Assembly (NCBI RefSeq): GCF_026625745.1
Contig: NZ_CP113061.1
Coordinates: 124,001 to 188,000, forward strand
DNA length: 64,000 nucleotides
Direction of reading: 5' to 3'
Source of the DNA: Asticcacaulis sp. SL142
GTDB taxonomy: Bacteria; Pseudomonadota; Alphaproteobacteria; Caulobacterales; Caulobacteraceae
In this document: piece after piece, positions 55,169-64,000 of the stretch
Layout of the letters: each line of letters starts with the position of its first letter
Position numbering within the stretch: position 1 is the first letter of the stretch
The notes under the pieces: model-generated
What the model saw: only the letters and a program-made list of their open reading frames with translations
Databases searched by the model: none
What the model was told of the DNA's origin: nothing
Position numbers and translations under genes: made by a program

Positions 55169-56185
55169 ATGATCGAAAGAAACTGGCAACAGCTAATTCG
55201 TCCCGAGAAGCCCCAGATCGAGTCCGGCGTGGATTCTACGCGCAAGATGCGTCTGGTCGCGGAGCCGCTGGAGCGCGGTTTCGGGGTAACTCTCGGTAAC
55301 GCTTTGAGACGTGTTCTCCTGTCTTCGTTGCAGGGTGCGGCTGTTACGGCTGTGCAGATCGATGGTGTCGTTCACGAGTTTTCATCTATCGAAGGCGTAC
55401 GTGAAGATGTCGTGGATATCATCCTCAACATCAAGCAACTGGCGCTGCGTATGCACGCCGAAGGCCCCAAGCGCATGGTGCTTCGCGCATCAGGTGCAGG
55501 CCCGGTAACCGCCGGTCAGATTGATGTCCCGGCCGATATCGAAGTTCTGAACCCGGATCACATTATCTGTACGCTGGATGAAGGCGCCTCCGTGCGTATG
55601 GAATTCACCGTCCAGACCGGCAAGGGCTATGTCCCGGCTGACCGTTTGCGTCCGGAAGATGCCCCGATTGGCCTGATCGCCGTCGATGCGCTTTATTCGC
55701 CGGTCAAGAAGGTGGCTTACCGCGTCGAGCCGACCCGTCAGGGCCAGTCGCTCGATTACGATAAGCTGGTGATGGAAGTTGAAACCAACGCCGCGGTGAC
55801 CCCGATCGATGCTGTGGCGTTTGCTGCGCGTATCCTTCAGGACCAACTGCAAATCTTCATCACCTTTGAAGAGCCTAAGCCAGCCGTCGTCGAAGAAGGC
55901 AAGCCTGAGCTGCCGTTTAACCCGGCTCTGCTCAAGAAGGTCGACGAGCTGGAGCTTTCGGTCCGTTCGGCGAACTGCCTGAAGAACGACAACATCGTCT
56001 ATATCGGTGACCTGATCCAGAAGACGGAATCGGAAATGCTCCGTACCCCGAACTTTGGTCGTAAGTCGCTGAATGAGATCAAGGAAGTTCTGTCGTCCAT
56101 GAGCCTTAACCTGGGCATGGACGTGCCGAACTGGCCGCCTGAAAACGTTGAAGATCTGGCCAAGAAGTTCGAAGACCAGATCTAA
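55169..56185 (+). CDS. rpoA: RNA polymerase alpha subunit
   Basis: Alpha subunit, 338 residues: an assembly domain ([23 protein letters not shown] in part, [16 protein letters not shown]) to about 235, then the C-terminal DNA- and activator-binding domain ([28 protein letters not shown]). ATG at 55169 lies 6 bases behind GAGGG; an ATG 4 codons earlier is not needed. Confidence 0.98.
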   Translation: MIERNWQQLIRPEKPQIESGVDSTRKMRLVAEPLERGFGVTLGNALRRVLLSSLQGAAVTAVQIDGVVHEFSSIEGVREDVVDIILNIKQLALRMHAEGPKRMVLRASGAGPVTAGQIDVPADIEVLNPDHIICTLDEGASVRMEFTVQTGKGYVPADRLRPEDAPIGLIAVDALYSPVKKVAYRVEPTRQGQSLDYDKLVMEVETNAAVTPIDAVAFAARILQDQLQIFITFEEPKPAVVEEGKPELPFNPALLKKVDELELSVRSANCLKNDNIVYIGDLIQKTESEMLRTPNFGRKSLNEIKEVLSSMSLNLGMDVPNWPPENVEDLAKKFEDQI

Positions 56186-56191
56186 GGCACT

Positions 56192-56270
56192 CAACAAAAA
56201 GTCCTTCGGCCCTGAAGCGTTGTTCTAACGCTTCGCTCTTTGAGAACTGGCCTCAGTGTACTTTTTGTTG
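56192..56270 (+). promoter_or_regulatory. Structured 79-nt element after rpoA
   Basis: An 11-bp perfect closing stem, CAACAAAAAGT (56192-56202) with ACTTTTTGTTG (56260-56270), encloses an 8-bp stem GAAGCGTT/AACGCTTC (56214-56221, 56227-56234) and shorter pairings. It forms a multi-branched RNA fold directly after the rpoA stop. The class was not recognised. Confidence 0.45.
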
Positions 56271-56284
56271 TATGGCAAGAATGA

Positions 56285-56327
56285 GAAAGCCAAGTACGGG
56301 CAAAGCCCTGCTTGGCTTTCCCTTTTT
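56285..56327 (+). terminator. Terminator between rpoA and rplQ
   Basis: GAAAGCCAAG (56285-56294) pairs with CTTGGCTTTC (56311-56320), with inner GGGC/GCCC, then CCTTTTT. It implies that rplQ is at least partly transcribed from a separate promoter in the 336-bp gap. Confidence 0.85.
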
Positions 56328-56521
56328 ATGAGAGGGCAATTCTGTGAATTGCCGGATCACTTATCGGGAAAGACCAAAACCTTGTCCCGGTAATTTCGAC
56401 CCGTTTCGGGTCGACGCTTATGACGGGCAGGGGCCATTCGGGTTTCTTTGCCTTTAGATCATGGGCTCGTTTTTGGGAGGTCGGACAGGCTGCGTGCCGC
56501 CGGTCTTTTGGAGATTTTATT

Positions 56522-56938
56522 ATGCGTCACGGTTCAGGCCACCGCAAACTCGGTCGCACCAGCGCCCACCGTACGGCAATGTTTGCCAACATGGCGGCGT
56601 CGATCATCAAGCACGAACAAATCACCACCACCCTGCCGAAGGCCAAGGAACTGCGTCCCTTCGTCGAAAAGCTGGTGACGCTGGCCAAGTCGGGCACCCT
56701 GCACGACCGCCGTATCGCCATCTCGCGCGTCCGTGACGTCGCTCAGGTCGGCAAGCTGTTCGAAGTGCTTGGCCCGCGTTACAAAGACCGCAACGGCGGC
56801 TACATCCGCATCATGAAGGCTGGCTTCCGCCACGGCGACAACGCCGCTATGGCCATCATCGAATTCGTCGAGCGTGACGAAAGCGAAAAGGGCAAGGATT
56901 CCGGCACGGTGCTGTCGGTTGAGACCGAAGAGGCCTAA
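56522..56938 (+). CDS. rplQ: 50S ribosomal protein L17
   Basis: L17, 138 residues. The ATG at 56522 is behind TTTTGGAG; the upstream frame is leader. [20 protein letters not shown] and the [13 protein letters not shown] block are canonical. The acidic end (ETEEA) is longer than in E. coli (127). It has its own terminator. Confidence 0.97.
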   Translation: MRHGSGHRKLGRTSAHRTAMFANMAASIIKHEQITTTLPKAKELRPFVEKLVTLAKSGTLHDRRIAISRVRDVAQVGKLFEVLGPRYKDRNGGYIRIMKAGFRHGDNAAMAIIEFVERDESEKGKDSGTVLSVETEEA

Positions 56939-56972
56939 AAACCTCTCCTGCCGATGCAGATTACCTAAAAAG

Positions 56973-57000
56973 GCTTCCCGCTATGGCGGGGAGCTTTTTT
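56973..57000 (+). terminator. Terminator of rplQ
   Basis: A 9-bp stem GCTTCCCGC/GCGGGGAGC with one G-U pair and six T, 34 bp after the rplQ stop. Confidence 0.9.
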
Positions 57001-57076
57001 ATGTTTGCGGGTGCGTAAAAATCGGGCAGGGGCACATTAGACGTCTTACACAGCAGACATTCGACGGTGTGCGGCG

Positions 57077-57092
57077 CGTGATATTTATCACA
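57077..57092. promoter_or_regulatory. CRP/FNR-type palindrome
   Basis: CGTGATATTTATCACA fits the CRP half-site pattern TGTGA-N6-TCACA in nine of ten positions and the looser FNR/FixK pattern TGAT-N4-ATCA. It lies in the 308-bp gap before the small gene at 57247, about 155 bp upstream of its start. An AT-rich TAATTATTTATTA follows. Confidence 0.45.
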
Positions 57093-57246
57093 TAATTATT
57101 TATTACTGCTTAGTTAACGCGCCTGTGATCGTCCGCATAAGGACTGTGACTTCCCCTGTCGTGGTTTATACCCTACGCTTCAGGTGAAGATTAAGACCAC
57201 GGGGTCAGGTCTTCTACCTTACATCACCCATTTTCAGGAGGTTGCT

Positions 57247-57405
57247 ATGTCCAATGACGTACAAAGCCATGCGTACACCCCTGCTACAGGCGCACCGATC
57301 CTTTCGGAAGCGCTGCTGAGTGAAACTCTTTTCGGTCATGATGTGCCCGAGCTTAATGAAGCGTCTGATATGGACGTTCTGGATCGCATCCGCACCTGCG
57401 ACTAA
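57247..57405 (+). CDS. Orphan 52-residue acidic protein
   Basis: A small protein starting MSNDVQSHAYTPATGAPILS and ending SDMDVLDRIRTCD, with AGGAGG 6 bases before the ATG and its own terminator 24 bp after the stop. It is acidic, has one Cys (second last residue) and no membrane segment. No family was recognised. The gene stands alone between rplQ and an NPP gene. It could be a regulatory small protein or a peptide precursor, but no modification enzyme is near. Confidence 0.6.
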   Translation: MSNDVQSHAYTPATGAPILSEALLSETLFGHDVPELNEASDMDVLDRIRTCD

Positions 57406-57429
57406 GCCAACACGATAGACATATCAAAA

Positions 57430-57456
57430 GCCTCCGCATTAGCGGGGGCCTTTTTT
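57430..57456 (+). terminator. Terminator of the small gene
   Basis: An 8-bp stem GCCTCCGC/GCGGGGGC with ATTA loop and one T-G pair is followed by CTTTTTT. Confidence 0.88.
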
Positions 57457-57543
57457 GTGGGCCGCTGCCGTCTCCCCCTTGTCACCGCTCTGACGCATCT
57501 TTTATGTAGTCTGTTGTGATCGTTGGGTTAAGCCGGGTGTTCT

Positions 57544-58797
57544 ATGCGTAAACAGATTTTGGGGGCCATCGCCCTGATCATGATGGGCTTGGGGGCTTGC
57601 GTTTCCAAGCCGCAGGCGCCTGTGGTGCCCGTTGAGGCGGTCAGTGAAAAACCAGCCCCGCTGATCCTGATTTCCATTGATGGCTTTCGGGCCGACTATC
57701 TGGATCGTGGCATAGCCCCCAATCTCAAAGCCTTGGCCGATAGTGGCGCGCGTGCGACCATGCGCCCCAGTTTCCCCAGCCTGACCTTTCCCAATCACTA
57801 TACGTTGGTCACCGGCCTGCGGCCTGACCATCACGGTATTATCGGCAATACCATGCGCGATCCGCGTAAGCCGGAGGTGACGTTCCGGCTGTCCAACCGC
57901 GAGGCGGTCATTGATCGCTTCTGGTGGGATGATGGCAAACCGTTCTGGGTCAGCGCGCAGGCGCGCGGCCTTAAGGTCGCGGCTATGTTTTGGCCTGGCT
58001 CTGAAGCCGATATCCGTGGTGTGCGACCGACATACTGGATGACCTATGATGAGGAGATGCCGCACCCGGCGCGCGTGGCGCAGGTACTCAACTGGCTGGA
58101 TATGCCGACCGCTGAACGGCCCGATGCTATCACGCTCTATTACTCGACCGTCGATCACGAAGGCCATGACTCTGGCCCCGACAGCCCGCAGGTTAATGCC
58201 GCTCTGGCTGATGTCGATCAATCGGTGGGGCAACTTATCGATGGTCTGAAATCGAGAGGCATCACCGCCAATATCGTCATCGTGTCGGATCACGGCATGG
58301 CCAAACACCAACCCGAAACCTTTGTCCGCATCGCCGATATACTACCGAATGACAGCTATGATCTGGTGGCGGGCGGGCAGGTGGTGCTGCTTGACCCCAA
58401 GCCCGGTCATGAGGCTGAGGTGAACCGGATTCTGATCCGCAATAAACCACCGCACATGACCTGTTGGCGCAAAGGCAAGATCCCGGCCCGCTACCATTTC
58501 GGGAAACACATCAGGGTGCGCACGATCGTCTGCATGGCTGATGTCGGCGGCTATATCGTGGCCCCCTCCCGCGACGGCTGGATGCCCAAACCAGAGGGTG
58601 GCAGTCACGGCTATGACCCCTATGATCAGCACATGCAAGCCGTGTTTATCGCCAGCGGACCTGCGTTTAAATCCGGCGTGCGATTGAAAACCTTCGATAA
58701 TGTTAATGTCTATGGCTTGATCATGGAACTGCTTGACCTTAAGCCCGAACCCTATGACGGCACGACGCGGCCGTTTAAGCCCGCGCTGAACAAATGA
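57544..58797 (+). CDS. Nucleotide pyrophosphatase/phosphodiesterase (NPP), lipoprotein
   Basis: A 417-residue exported enzyme of the alkaline-phosphatase superfamily, NPP branch, with a lipobox (GLGAC, Cys near residue 19). Metal and catalytic sites are visible: Asp46 in ISIDGFRADY, the nucleophile Thr81 in SLTFPNHYTLVTG, STVDHEGHDSGP, VSDHGMAKH and GSHGYDP. NPPs hydrolyse phosphodiesters such as nucleotides or choline phosphoesters. It has six further motifs intact, so it should be active in the periplasm. Probably single. Confidence 0.92.
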   Translation: MRKQILGAIALIMMGLGACVSKPQAPVVPVEAVSEKPAPLILISIDGFRADYLDRGIAPNLKALADSGARATMRPSFPSLTFPNHYTLVTGLRPDHHGIIGNTMRDPRKPEVTFRLSNREAVIDRFWWDDGKPFWVSAQARGLKVAAMFWPGSEADIRGVRPTYWMTYDEEMPHPARVAQVLNWLDMPTAERPDAITLYYSTVDHEGHDSGPDSPQVNAALADVDQSVGQLIDGLKSRGITANIVIVSDHGMAKHQPETFVRIADILPNDSYDLVAGGQVVLLDPKPGHEAEVNRILIRNKPPHMTCWRKGKIPARYHFGKHIRVRTIVCMADVGGYIVAPSRDGWMPKPEGGSHGYDPYDQHMQAVFIASGPAFKSGVRLKTFDNVNVYGLIMELLDLKPEPYDGTTRPFKPALNK

Positions 58798-58893
58798 TAT
58801 CCGGCTTTTTTCAGGCGTCATGCGGCCTTGATAGCGCCGCAAAGACCTCTACATAATTGGATGACTATTCCTTTTGTGAGCCTGACTGAACCC

Positions 58894-60348
58894 ATGACGA
58901 CATCCTTACGCAAAGCTGCCTCCATTATCGCCCTGACTATGGCCGGTTTGATGAGCGCCTGTTCCGGCCAGACCGAACCGCAGGATAATTACGAGGGTTC
59001 GGGGTTTCATCAGCAACCGCTCGGCACACCCAATCGTAAAGTGCCTGACAGCGCCATCGGCATGAAGTCGTCCTTTGCGCCGGTCGTGCGCGATACAGCG
59101 CCCGCGGTCGTCAATGTCTATGCCAAGCGCGTCACCCGCCGTCAGGTCGATCCGTTCTGGCAGATGTTCGGCGGCGTCAATCCGCGTCCGCAGGTCGAGC
59201 AGTCTCTCGGTTCGGGTGTGATCGTGCGCGGCGACGGCGTGGTCGTGACCAATAACCACGTCGTTCAGGGCGGGCAGGAGTTCATGGTCGTGCTCAATGA
59301 CCGGCGTGAGTTTCCGGCCAAGCTGCTGCTGGCTGATGAACGCACGGATTTGGCTGTGCTTCAGCTTGAGACAAGCGGCGAAAAGTTCACCACGCTCAAT
59401 CTGGATGACGGTCGCGATCTGGAGGTCGGTGATCTGGTGCTGGCGATCGGCAACCCATTTGGGGTCGGCCAGACGGTGACTAATGGCATTATTTCAGCCC
59501 TTGACCGCACCGATGTCGGGCCGGGTGAGGGGGCTTTCATTCAAACCGACGCCGCCATCAATCCTGGCAATTCCGGCGGGGCGCTGGTCGATATGGACGG
59601 CGACCTGATCGGCATCAACAGCTTTATTCTGTCACGCTCAGGCTCATCGGCGGGGGTTGGGTTTGCCATTCCGTCGGCCATGGTGCGTCGGGTGGTTGAT
59701 ACGGCGCTGGGTGGGAAATCCACGCTGGTTAGGCCATGGCTGGGCGCCAAGGGCGATGCGGTGACCTCTGATATTGCCCGTTCGATGAATCTGCCGCGCC
59801 CTGAAGGCGTGCTGGTCAGCGATATCTATAAGGGCAGTCCGGCCGATCAGGCCGGTTTGCGCACCGGCGATGTCATCACCGCGGTCGATGGTCAGGCGGT
59901 CAATGACGCCCGCGCCATCGCCTACCGGATGAGTGTACGCAACCCCGGTGAGACGGCGCAACTGGGCATTATCCGTGACGGCAAACCGCAATCGGTTAAG
60001 GTCAAGGTGCAACCGCCCATCGCCACACCCGCCAAGGATGAGCGCCTGATCAAGGCCAATACCCCGCTGCTGGGGGCCAAGGTTGTCAATATGTCGCCCG
60101 CCGTGGCCGAAGAAGCGGGCATCGATATCTTTGCCGCCCCGCGCGGGGTGCTGGTATACGGGATTGAATCGAACCGCGCCTATGCGGCCCGCGCCGGTTT
60201 CCGCCCCGGCGACATCATTAAGGATGTCAACGGCACGCCGATTACGTCGGCTGCGCAGTTAGAGCAGATACTCAACACCCGTCCGGCGGTGTGGAAAATC
60301 AGCATCATCCGGCAGGGGCAGACAATGACCGCCCAATTCAGGTCATAA
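58894..60348 (+). CDS. HtrA/DegP-type serine protease with two PDZ domains
   Basis: A 484-residue periplasmic protease and chaperone. The start at 58894 opens a signal with a possible lipobox (LMSAC); in-frame ATGs at 58828 and 58861 are alternatives and no site is clear-cut. The triad is His122 (NNHVV), Asp152 (ERTDLAV) and Ser227 (NPGNSGGAL). Two PDZ domains follow (about 285-375 and 390-480) with GVLVSDIYKGSPADQAGLRTGDVI in part. It degrades misfolded envelope proteins. Confidence 0.93.
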   Translation: MTTSLRKAASIIALTMAGLMSACSGQTEPQDNYEGSGFHQQPLGTPNRKVPDSAIGMKSSFAPVVRDTAPAVVNVYAKRVTRRQVDPFWQMFGGVNPRPQVEQSLGSGVIVRGDGVVVTNNHVVQGGQEFMVVLNDRREFPAKLLLADERTDLAVLQLETSGEKFTTLNLDDGRDLEVGDLVLAIGNPFGVGQTVTNGIISALDRTDVGPGEGAFIQTDAAINPGNSGGALVDMDGDLIGINSFILSRSGSSAGVGFAIPSAMVRRVVDTALGGKSTLVRPWLGAKGDAVTSDIARSMNLPRPEGVLVSDIYKGSPADQAGLRTGDVITAVDGQAVNDARAIAYRMSVRNPGETAQLGIIRDGKPQSVKVKVQPPIATPAKDERLIKANTPLLGAKVVNMSPAVAEEAGIDIFAAPRGVLVYGIESNRAYAARAGFRPGDIIKDVNGTPITSAAQLEQILNTRPAVWKISIIRQGQTMTAQFRS

Positions 60349-60473
60349 GTTTATACCTTCCTGAGTGCTTTGCGTTCCGGGAGCCGCGACCGTTTACGGT
60401 CGGGTTGTGGGGGACTTTTTAAACATTAGGCAAGTCTATGAGCGTAGCCTGTCGAAAGCAGCAGGGTGTCCTC

Positions 60474-61445
60474 ATGATTACCATTTTTCACCGGACGGGC
60501 GAACGGATAGCGGAAACACAGCAAAAGGCCGATCAGAATGTACCGGACGATCCCGTATGGATCGATCTGATCCAGCCTAGCGAAGAAGAACTGTGGCGCT
60601 TGCCACAGTACCTCAATATTGCCCTACCGTCGCGGGAAGAAACCTGGCGCGATCATGCCCTGAACCGCATGTATACGCGTGATGGCACTGCCTATATGAC
60701 GGCCACTTTGCTAGACGATGATGAAGCGCGTAGCTGCGGTACGATTACGTTAATTCTTACACCCGACTTTCTTATTACCCTGCGCGATATTGATGCGCCT
60801 GTCTTCTTGCAGCTTCAGGAACGCCTGCTTTTATCCCCCAAGAACTTTCAGACCAGTACGGATGTGCTGATGGCGCTGGTGGAAACGCTCATTCTACGTA
60901 CCGCAGCCCATGCCGAAGAGGTGATTAACGGCCTTGATAGCCTTTCAGGCCGTATCTTTTCTGATCATGGTTTCGAAGGCGAAAAACGCACGCCTTCGGA
61001 GATTATGCATGAGGTGCTCAAGGCGCTCGGCTTCTATGCCGACCTCAATTCGCGCATCCACGAAAGCACCCAGAGCCTGCACCGCCTTTGCACCTACCTT
61101 GTCAATACCCTGCCACAGGGAAACGCCCATGTTCGCGCTCTGAAAGCTCTGGGCTCTGACGCATTTTCCGTCACCGAGCAATCTGCCTTTCTGTCAGGCA
61201 AGATCAGCTTCCAGCTCGACGCCGCTCTGGGTATGATTAATGTCGAGCAGAATCAAATATCCAAGATATTTTCGACCACAGCGGTATTCTTCCTGCCACC
61301 GGCACTGGTCGCCGGTGTTTATGGCATGAATTTCGACCACATGCCTGAACTGCACTGGGTGATCGGGTATCCGTTGGCGTTGGGGTTGATGGGTGTGGCG
61401 GTGCTGGTGCCTTACTGGGTCTTTCGGCGCCGGGGCTGGCTATGA
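60474..61445 (+). CDS. corA: CorA family magnesium/divalent cation transporter
   Basis: A 323-residue inner-membrane channel. A large cytoplasmic domain precedes two C-terminal helices; the selectivity signature GMN is at 284-286 in VYGMNFDHMPELHW. ATG at 60474 gives the usual family start (MITIFHRTGE); an ATG at 60438 adds 12 residues. CorA pentamers pass Mg2+ or other divalent ions. It ends at a hairpin shared with the convergent gene. Confidence 0.9.
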   Translation: MITIFHRTGERIAETQQKADQNVPDDPVWIDLIQPSEEELWRLPQYLNIALPSREETWRDHALNRMYTRDGTAYMTATLLDDDEARSCGTITLILTPDFLITLRDIDAPVFLQLQERLLLSPKNFQTSTDVLMALVETLILRTAAHAEEVINGLDSLSGRIFSDHGFEGEKRTPSEIMHEVLKALGFYADLNSRIHESTQSLHRLCTYLVNTLPQGNAHVRALKALGSDAFSVTEQSAFLSGKISFQLDAALGMINVEQNQISKIFSTTAVFFLPPALVAGVYGMNFDHMPELHWVIGYPLALGLMGVAVLVPYWVFRRRGWL

Positions 61446-61468
61446 CCGCCCAGTTTAGGGCGTAAACT

Positions 61469-61506
61469 ATACCTCCCTGAAATCTCTGATTTCAGGGAGG
61501 TATTTT
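61469..61506. terminator. Bidirectional terminator corA/corC-like
   Basis: A perfect 16-bp stem ATACCTCCCTGAAATC/GATTTCAGGGAGGTAT with TCT loop and TTTTA on the plus side. It overlaps the last stop codon of the minus-strand gene, where its T run is weak. Confidence 0.85.
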
Positions 61507-62782
61507 AGTTCTCGATCACTATCGGGGTGATTTTTAGCGCCGTGATCTGGTTGCGCTGGCGGCGCAGGATCTGGAACTTGCGGTCAAAAAAGATGAAGGT
61601 CTGACCGGGCTGAGGGATGGTGCGGGCCTCATAGATCACAAGGCCCGCGATAGTTACCGCATCATCATCGGGCAGATCCCAGTCCATAAAGCGGTTCAGA
61701 TCGCGGATCGGTACATCACCATCAACAATCAACGACCCATCGGCCTGCTTACGGATGCCGGTCTGGGCGGTGTCATGTTCATCTTCGATATCACCGACGA
61801 TTTCCTCTAAGATGTCCTCCAGCGTCACCATGCCCTGCAGCGCGCCGTATTCATCGACCACCAGCGCAAAGTGCTGCTTTTGCTTTAGAAACGCGTTCAA
61901 CTGGCTTTTGAGGTTGGTGGTGTCGGGGATAAACCACGGCTCACGCGTTATGGCGTCAATATCGAGGCTTAAGACATCGCCTCTGGCCTTGGTGATGGCG
62001 GCGAACAGGTCGCGGGCATGGAGGACGCCGACGATGTTTTCCTGGTTGTCGCGATAAAGCGGGATGCGGGTATGGCCGATTTTAAGCGCCTCATCGATGA
62101 TGCGCTCAATGCCAAGGTCGGCGTCAATCATGAATATCTGCTTGCGGTGAACCATGATCTGGCTGACATCAAGCTCAGACAGATCCAGCACCCCGCGGAA
62201 CATGTTGCGGTCGCGCTTTTCGACTGAGCCTTCGTCGTGGTGATATTCGATGGCCCCGCGGATTTCCTGATGGGCGGCCAGAACGTCGGTTTCCATCGAC
62301 ATATTGACGCCGAACAATTTCAGGGTTTTTCGCACAAACCACTGCACGGCCTGCACGACGGGGCCGAAGATATAGACGGCCCACAAAACCATCCGCGACA
62401 TACCGCGCGCCACATCATCGGGCTTGGTGATCGCCAGGGTCTTAGGCAGGACTTCCCCGAACACCAGAATAAGCACGGTCATGACGCCGGTGGAGATAGC
62501 AATACCCATGGCGCCGGGGAACATGGCTGCCAGCACCGAGGTCGTCAGCGCCGACGCGCCGATATTGATTAGGTTGTTGCCCAGCAATATGGCCCCGATC
62601 ATCTTTTCCTGATCGGTCAGAAGGCGGTTGACCCGCTTGGCGGCCTTATCGCCGTCGCGCTCAAGCTGATGCATCCGTCCGCGTGAGGCTGCCGTCATGG
62701 AGGTTTCCCCCGCCGAAAACAGCGCCGACACAAACAGTAGCCCAATTAGGATTGGGGCGAGGACGAGCAGGGTGGCGATCAT
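61505..62782 (-). CDS. HlyC/CorC (CNNM-CBS) family transporter
   Basis: A 425-residue inner-membrane protein: a CNNM-type four-segment membrane domain (about 1-180, with [26 protein letters not shown] in part and [16 protein letters not shown]), a CBS pair (about 200-330; [36 protein letters not shown] in parts) and a C-terminal CorC_HlyC domain. The family is linked to Mg2+ or Co2+ efflux. It overlaps aroB by 4 bp (ATGA), forming an aroK-aroB-corC operon seen in Caulobacter relatives. Confidence 0.92.
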   Translation of the reverse strand: MIATLLVLAPILIGLLFVSALFSAGETSMTAASRGRMHQLERDGDKAAKRVNRLLTDQEKMIGAILLGNNLINIGASALTTSVLAAMFPGAMGIAISTGVMTVLILVFGEVLPKTLAITKPDDVARGMSRMVLWAVYIFGPVVQAVQWFVRKTLKLFGVNMSMETDVLAAHQEIRGAIEYHHDEGSVEKRDRNMFRGVLDLSELDVSQIMVHRKQIFMIDADLGIERIIDEALKIGHTRIPLYRDNQENIVGVLHARDLFAAITKARGDVLSLDIDAITREPWFIPDTTNLKSQLNAFLKQKQHFALVVDEYGALQGMVTLEDILEEIVGDIEDEHDTAQTGIRKQADGSLIVDGDVPIRDLNRFMDWDLPDDDAVTIAGLVIYEARTIPQPGQTFIFFDRKFQILRRQRNQITALKITPIVIEN

Positions 62783-63903
62783 GCGTCTAGGCGGGCCAGC
62801 GCGCCCTCAGTCAGCAGGAAGTCATAAATATCGGCGGTGGGAACGTCTTTAGCCACGAACGCCTCACCGATGGCGCGGGCCAGTACGAACACCAGTTTGC
62901 CGCCTTCGGCTTTTTTGTCGTGGCCCATGTGTTCGATCAGTCGATCCGCATCAAATGGCGCGTTGCGAATTTCAGCAATCGTGGTCGGCAGGCCGGACTG
63001 CGCAATGGCGGCGACGGCGCGGTCGGCATCGGTTTTTGAACACAGCCCCGCACGCGCAGAATAACGGAAAGCCATGGCCATACCGATCGCCACCGCTTCA
63101 CCGTGCAGCAGGGTATCGCCAAAGCCAACCTCGGCCTCCAGCGCATGGCCAAAGGTGTGACCGAGGTTGAGCAAGGCGCGCTTGCCGCCTTCGCGCTCAT
63201 CGGCGGCGACGATTTCGGCTTTCATTTCGACCGAACGGGCGACGGCATATTTGATGGCGTCGATTTCGAGCGCCAACACCTTCTGATCATTGACCTCAAG
63301 CCATTCAAAGAAGGCCTTATCCCCCAGCAGACCGTATTTGATGACTTCGGCATAGCCGCACTTGATTTCCCGCGCGGGCAGGGTCGCCAGCACATCGAGG
63401 TCGCACAGGACTTTGCGCGGCTGATGGAACGCGCCGATCAGGTTTTTGCCGCGCGGGTGGTCGATGGCCGTCTTGCCGCCGACGCTGGAATCGACCTGCG
63501 CCAGAACGGTCGTAGGTATCTGGATGAAATCGATGCCGCGCATATAGATGCTGGCCGCAAAGCCGGTCAGGTCGCCGATCACCCCGCCGCCCAGGGCTAC
63601 CACCACGTCCTTGCGATCAAGGCCCGCATCGACAAACGCATCGGTGACGGTCTCAAGCCCTTCCCAGGACTTGGTCTGCTCACCGGCAGGCACGACGGTC
63701 TTATAGGTTTTAAAACCCACCGCCTCAAATTGCGCGACGACGCCATCGGCATGGAGCCCATCGACATTGGCGTCACAGACGATCAGCACGCGCTTATTTT
63801 TCAGGTAGGGGCCGACATGGCTGACCACATCACCGACCAGTCCGGTATCGACCAGAACGTCATAGGGGGTGAAAGCGCCGCCGGCGACAGGGATTGTGGT
63901 CAT
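62779..63903 (-). CDS. aroB: 3-dehydroquinate synthase
   Basis: AroB, 374 residues, converts DAHP to 3-dehydroquinate, second step of the shikimate pathway, using NAD and zinc. [60 protein letters not shown] (in parts) and the metal-binding [12 protein letters not shown] are canonical. Overlaps at both ends (ATGA with aroK and with the CorC gene) show one operon. Confidence 0.97.
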   Translation of the reverse strand: MTTIPVAGGAFTPYDVLVDTGLVGDVVSHVGPYLKNKRVLIVCDANVDGLHADGVVAQFEAVGFKTYKTVVPAGEQTKSWEGLETVTDAFVDAGLDRKDVVVALGGGVIGDLTGFAASIYMRGIDFIQIPTTVLAQVDSSVGGKTAIDHPRGKNLIGAFHQPRKVLCDLDVLATLPAREIKCGYAEVIKYGLLGDKAFFEWLEVNDQKVLALEIDAIKYAVARSVEMKAEIVAADEREGGKRALLNLGHTFGHALEAEVGFGDTLLHGEAVAIGMAMAFRYSARAGLCSKTDADRAVAAIAQSGLPTTIAEIRNAPFDADRLIEHMGHDKKAEGGKLVFVLARAIGEAFVAKDVPTADIYDFLLTEGALARLDA

Positions 63904-64000
63904 TTATGGGTATCCAGATAGGTTTTGAGGGCCTCAAGCACCAGATCAACGCTTTTGGCATGGGACTGATCGCCGGTTTCGACCGTCAGATGAGCCTCGG
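63900..64000 (-). CDS. aroK: Shikimate kinase, C-terminal part (runs past right edge)
   Basis: The last 33 codons of a gene ending [11 protein letters not shown], with text [20 protein letters not shown], which suits the C-terminal helix of shikimate kinase. The stop overlaps the aroB start (ATGA). The aroK-aroB order is the usual one, which is the main support; too little is present to see the P-loop. Confidence 0.75.
   Translation of the reverse strand, partial: EAHLTVETGDQSHAKSVDLVLEALKTYLDTHK

Noticed and set aside
57247-57405. Lasso-peptide or other RiPP cluster
   Set aside because: No cyclase, protease or exporter of RiPP type is adjacent, so the small gene alone does not support such a call.
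1-64000. CRISPR arrays, rRNA operons, transposases, complete anti-phage operons
   Set aside because: No regularly spaced repeats, no rRNA text and no transposase motifs were seen; the only defence-like items are the SLATT orphan and the decayed restriction island.

Overview
The window reads as chromosome of an alphaproteobacterium of the Caulobacterales, most likely Asticcacaulis or a close relative. The reasons are: two large TonB-dependent receptors beside an exbB-exbD-tonB operon, an EipA (DUF1134) envelope protein, a tRNA-His that lacks G-1 and carries A73 (a trait of one alphaproteobacterial clade), an aroK-aroB-CorC order, and moderate G+C with alphaproteobacterial intergenic repeats. 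The genus is inferred from gene content only.

Layout. 1-12.3 kb: envelope and metabolic genes: a cut SGNH hydrolase, MmcQ/YjbR, a FAS1 protein, a TonB-like anchor protein, EipA, a TonB receptor, a Gfo/Idh/MocA oxidoreductase overlapping a 2OG-Fe(II) oxygenase, two DUF805 membrane proteins, an M23 lipoprotein operon and a SIMPL protein. 12.3-14.6 kb: a 2.2-kb integrated element in tRNA-Ile(CAU), flanked by a perfect 18-bp direct repeat. It holds an integrase N-terminal half read in frame into a tail resembling HsdR, then a YgjP-type metalloprotease. I read it as the collapsed remnant of a type I restriction-modification island. 14.6-16.4 kb: an AT-richer stretch with an unrecognised membrane protein and an orphan SLATT 2TM protein. 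16.4-31.4 kb: sugar-acid and transport genes (SMP-30 lactonase, MHS and spinster-like MFS carriers), a DUF6152/DUF6644 pair, a frameshifted GH35-type glycosidase, a two-transglutaminase plus N-formylglutamate amidohydrolase operon, and a TonB receptor between a PI-PLC and a PHP-domain phosphoesterase.

31.4-41.5 kb: the energising complex exbB-exbD-tonB, preceded by a 740-bp leader with an operator-like palindrome and a terminator-like hairpin, then a second tonB, an M48 lipoprotein protease, tRNA-His, a DAO-family oxidoreductase, a lytic transglycosylase and two Sel1-repeat paralogues. 41.5-57.0 kb: the S10-spc-alpha ribosomal superoperon from rpsJ to rplQ with secY, adk and rpoA. Large non-coding gaps split it at rpsQ/rplN, rpmD/rplO, adk/rpsM and rpoA/rplQ, each with hairpins, a repeat or a promoter-like site. 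57-64 kb: an orphan 52-residue protein with its own CRP/FNR-type palindrome and terminator, an NPP phosphodiesterase, an HtrA protease, CorA, and the corC-like/aroB/aroK operon cut by the right edge.

How the genes work together: ExbB, ExbD and TonB supply proton-motive energy to the two receptors; neighbouring secreted hydrolases (PI-PLC, PHP, SGNH, glycosidase) probably release small ligands from polymers or lipids for uptake; the inner-membrane MFS carriers finish import. No rRNA, CRISPR array, transposase or complete defence operon was found.
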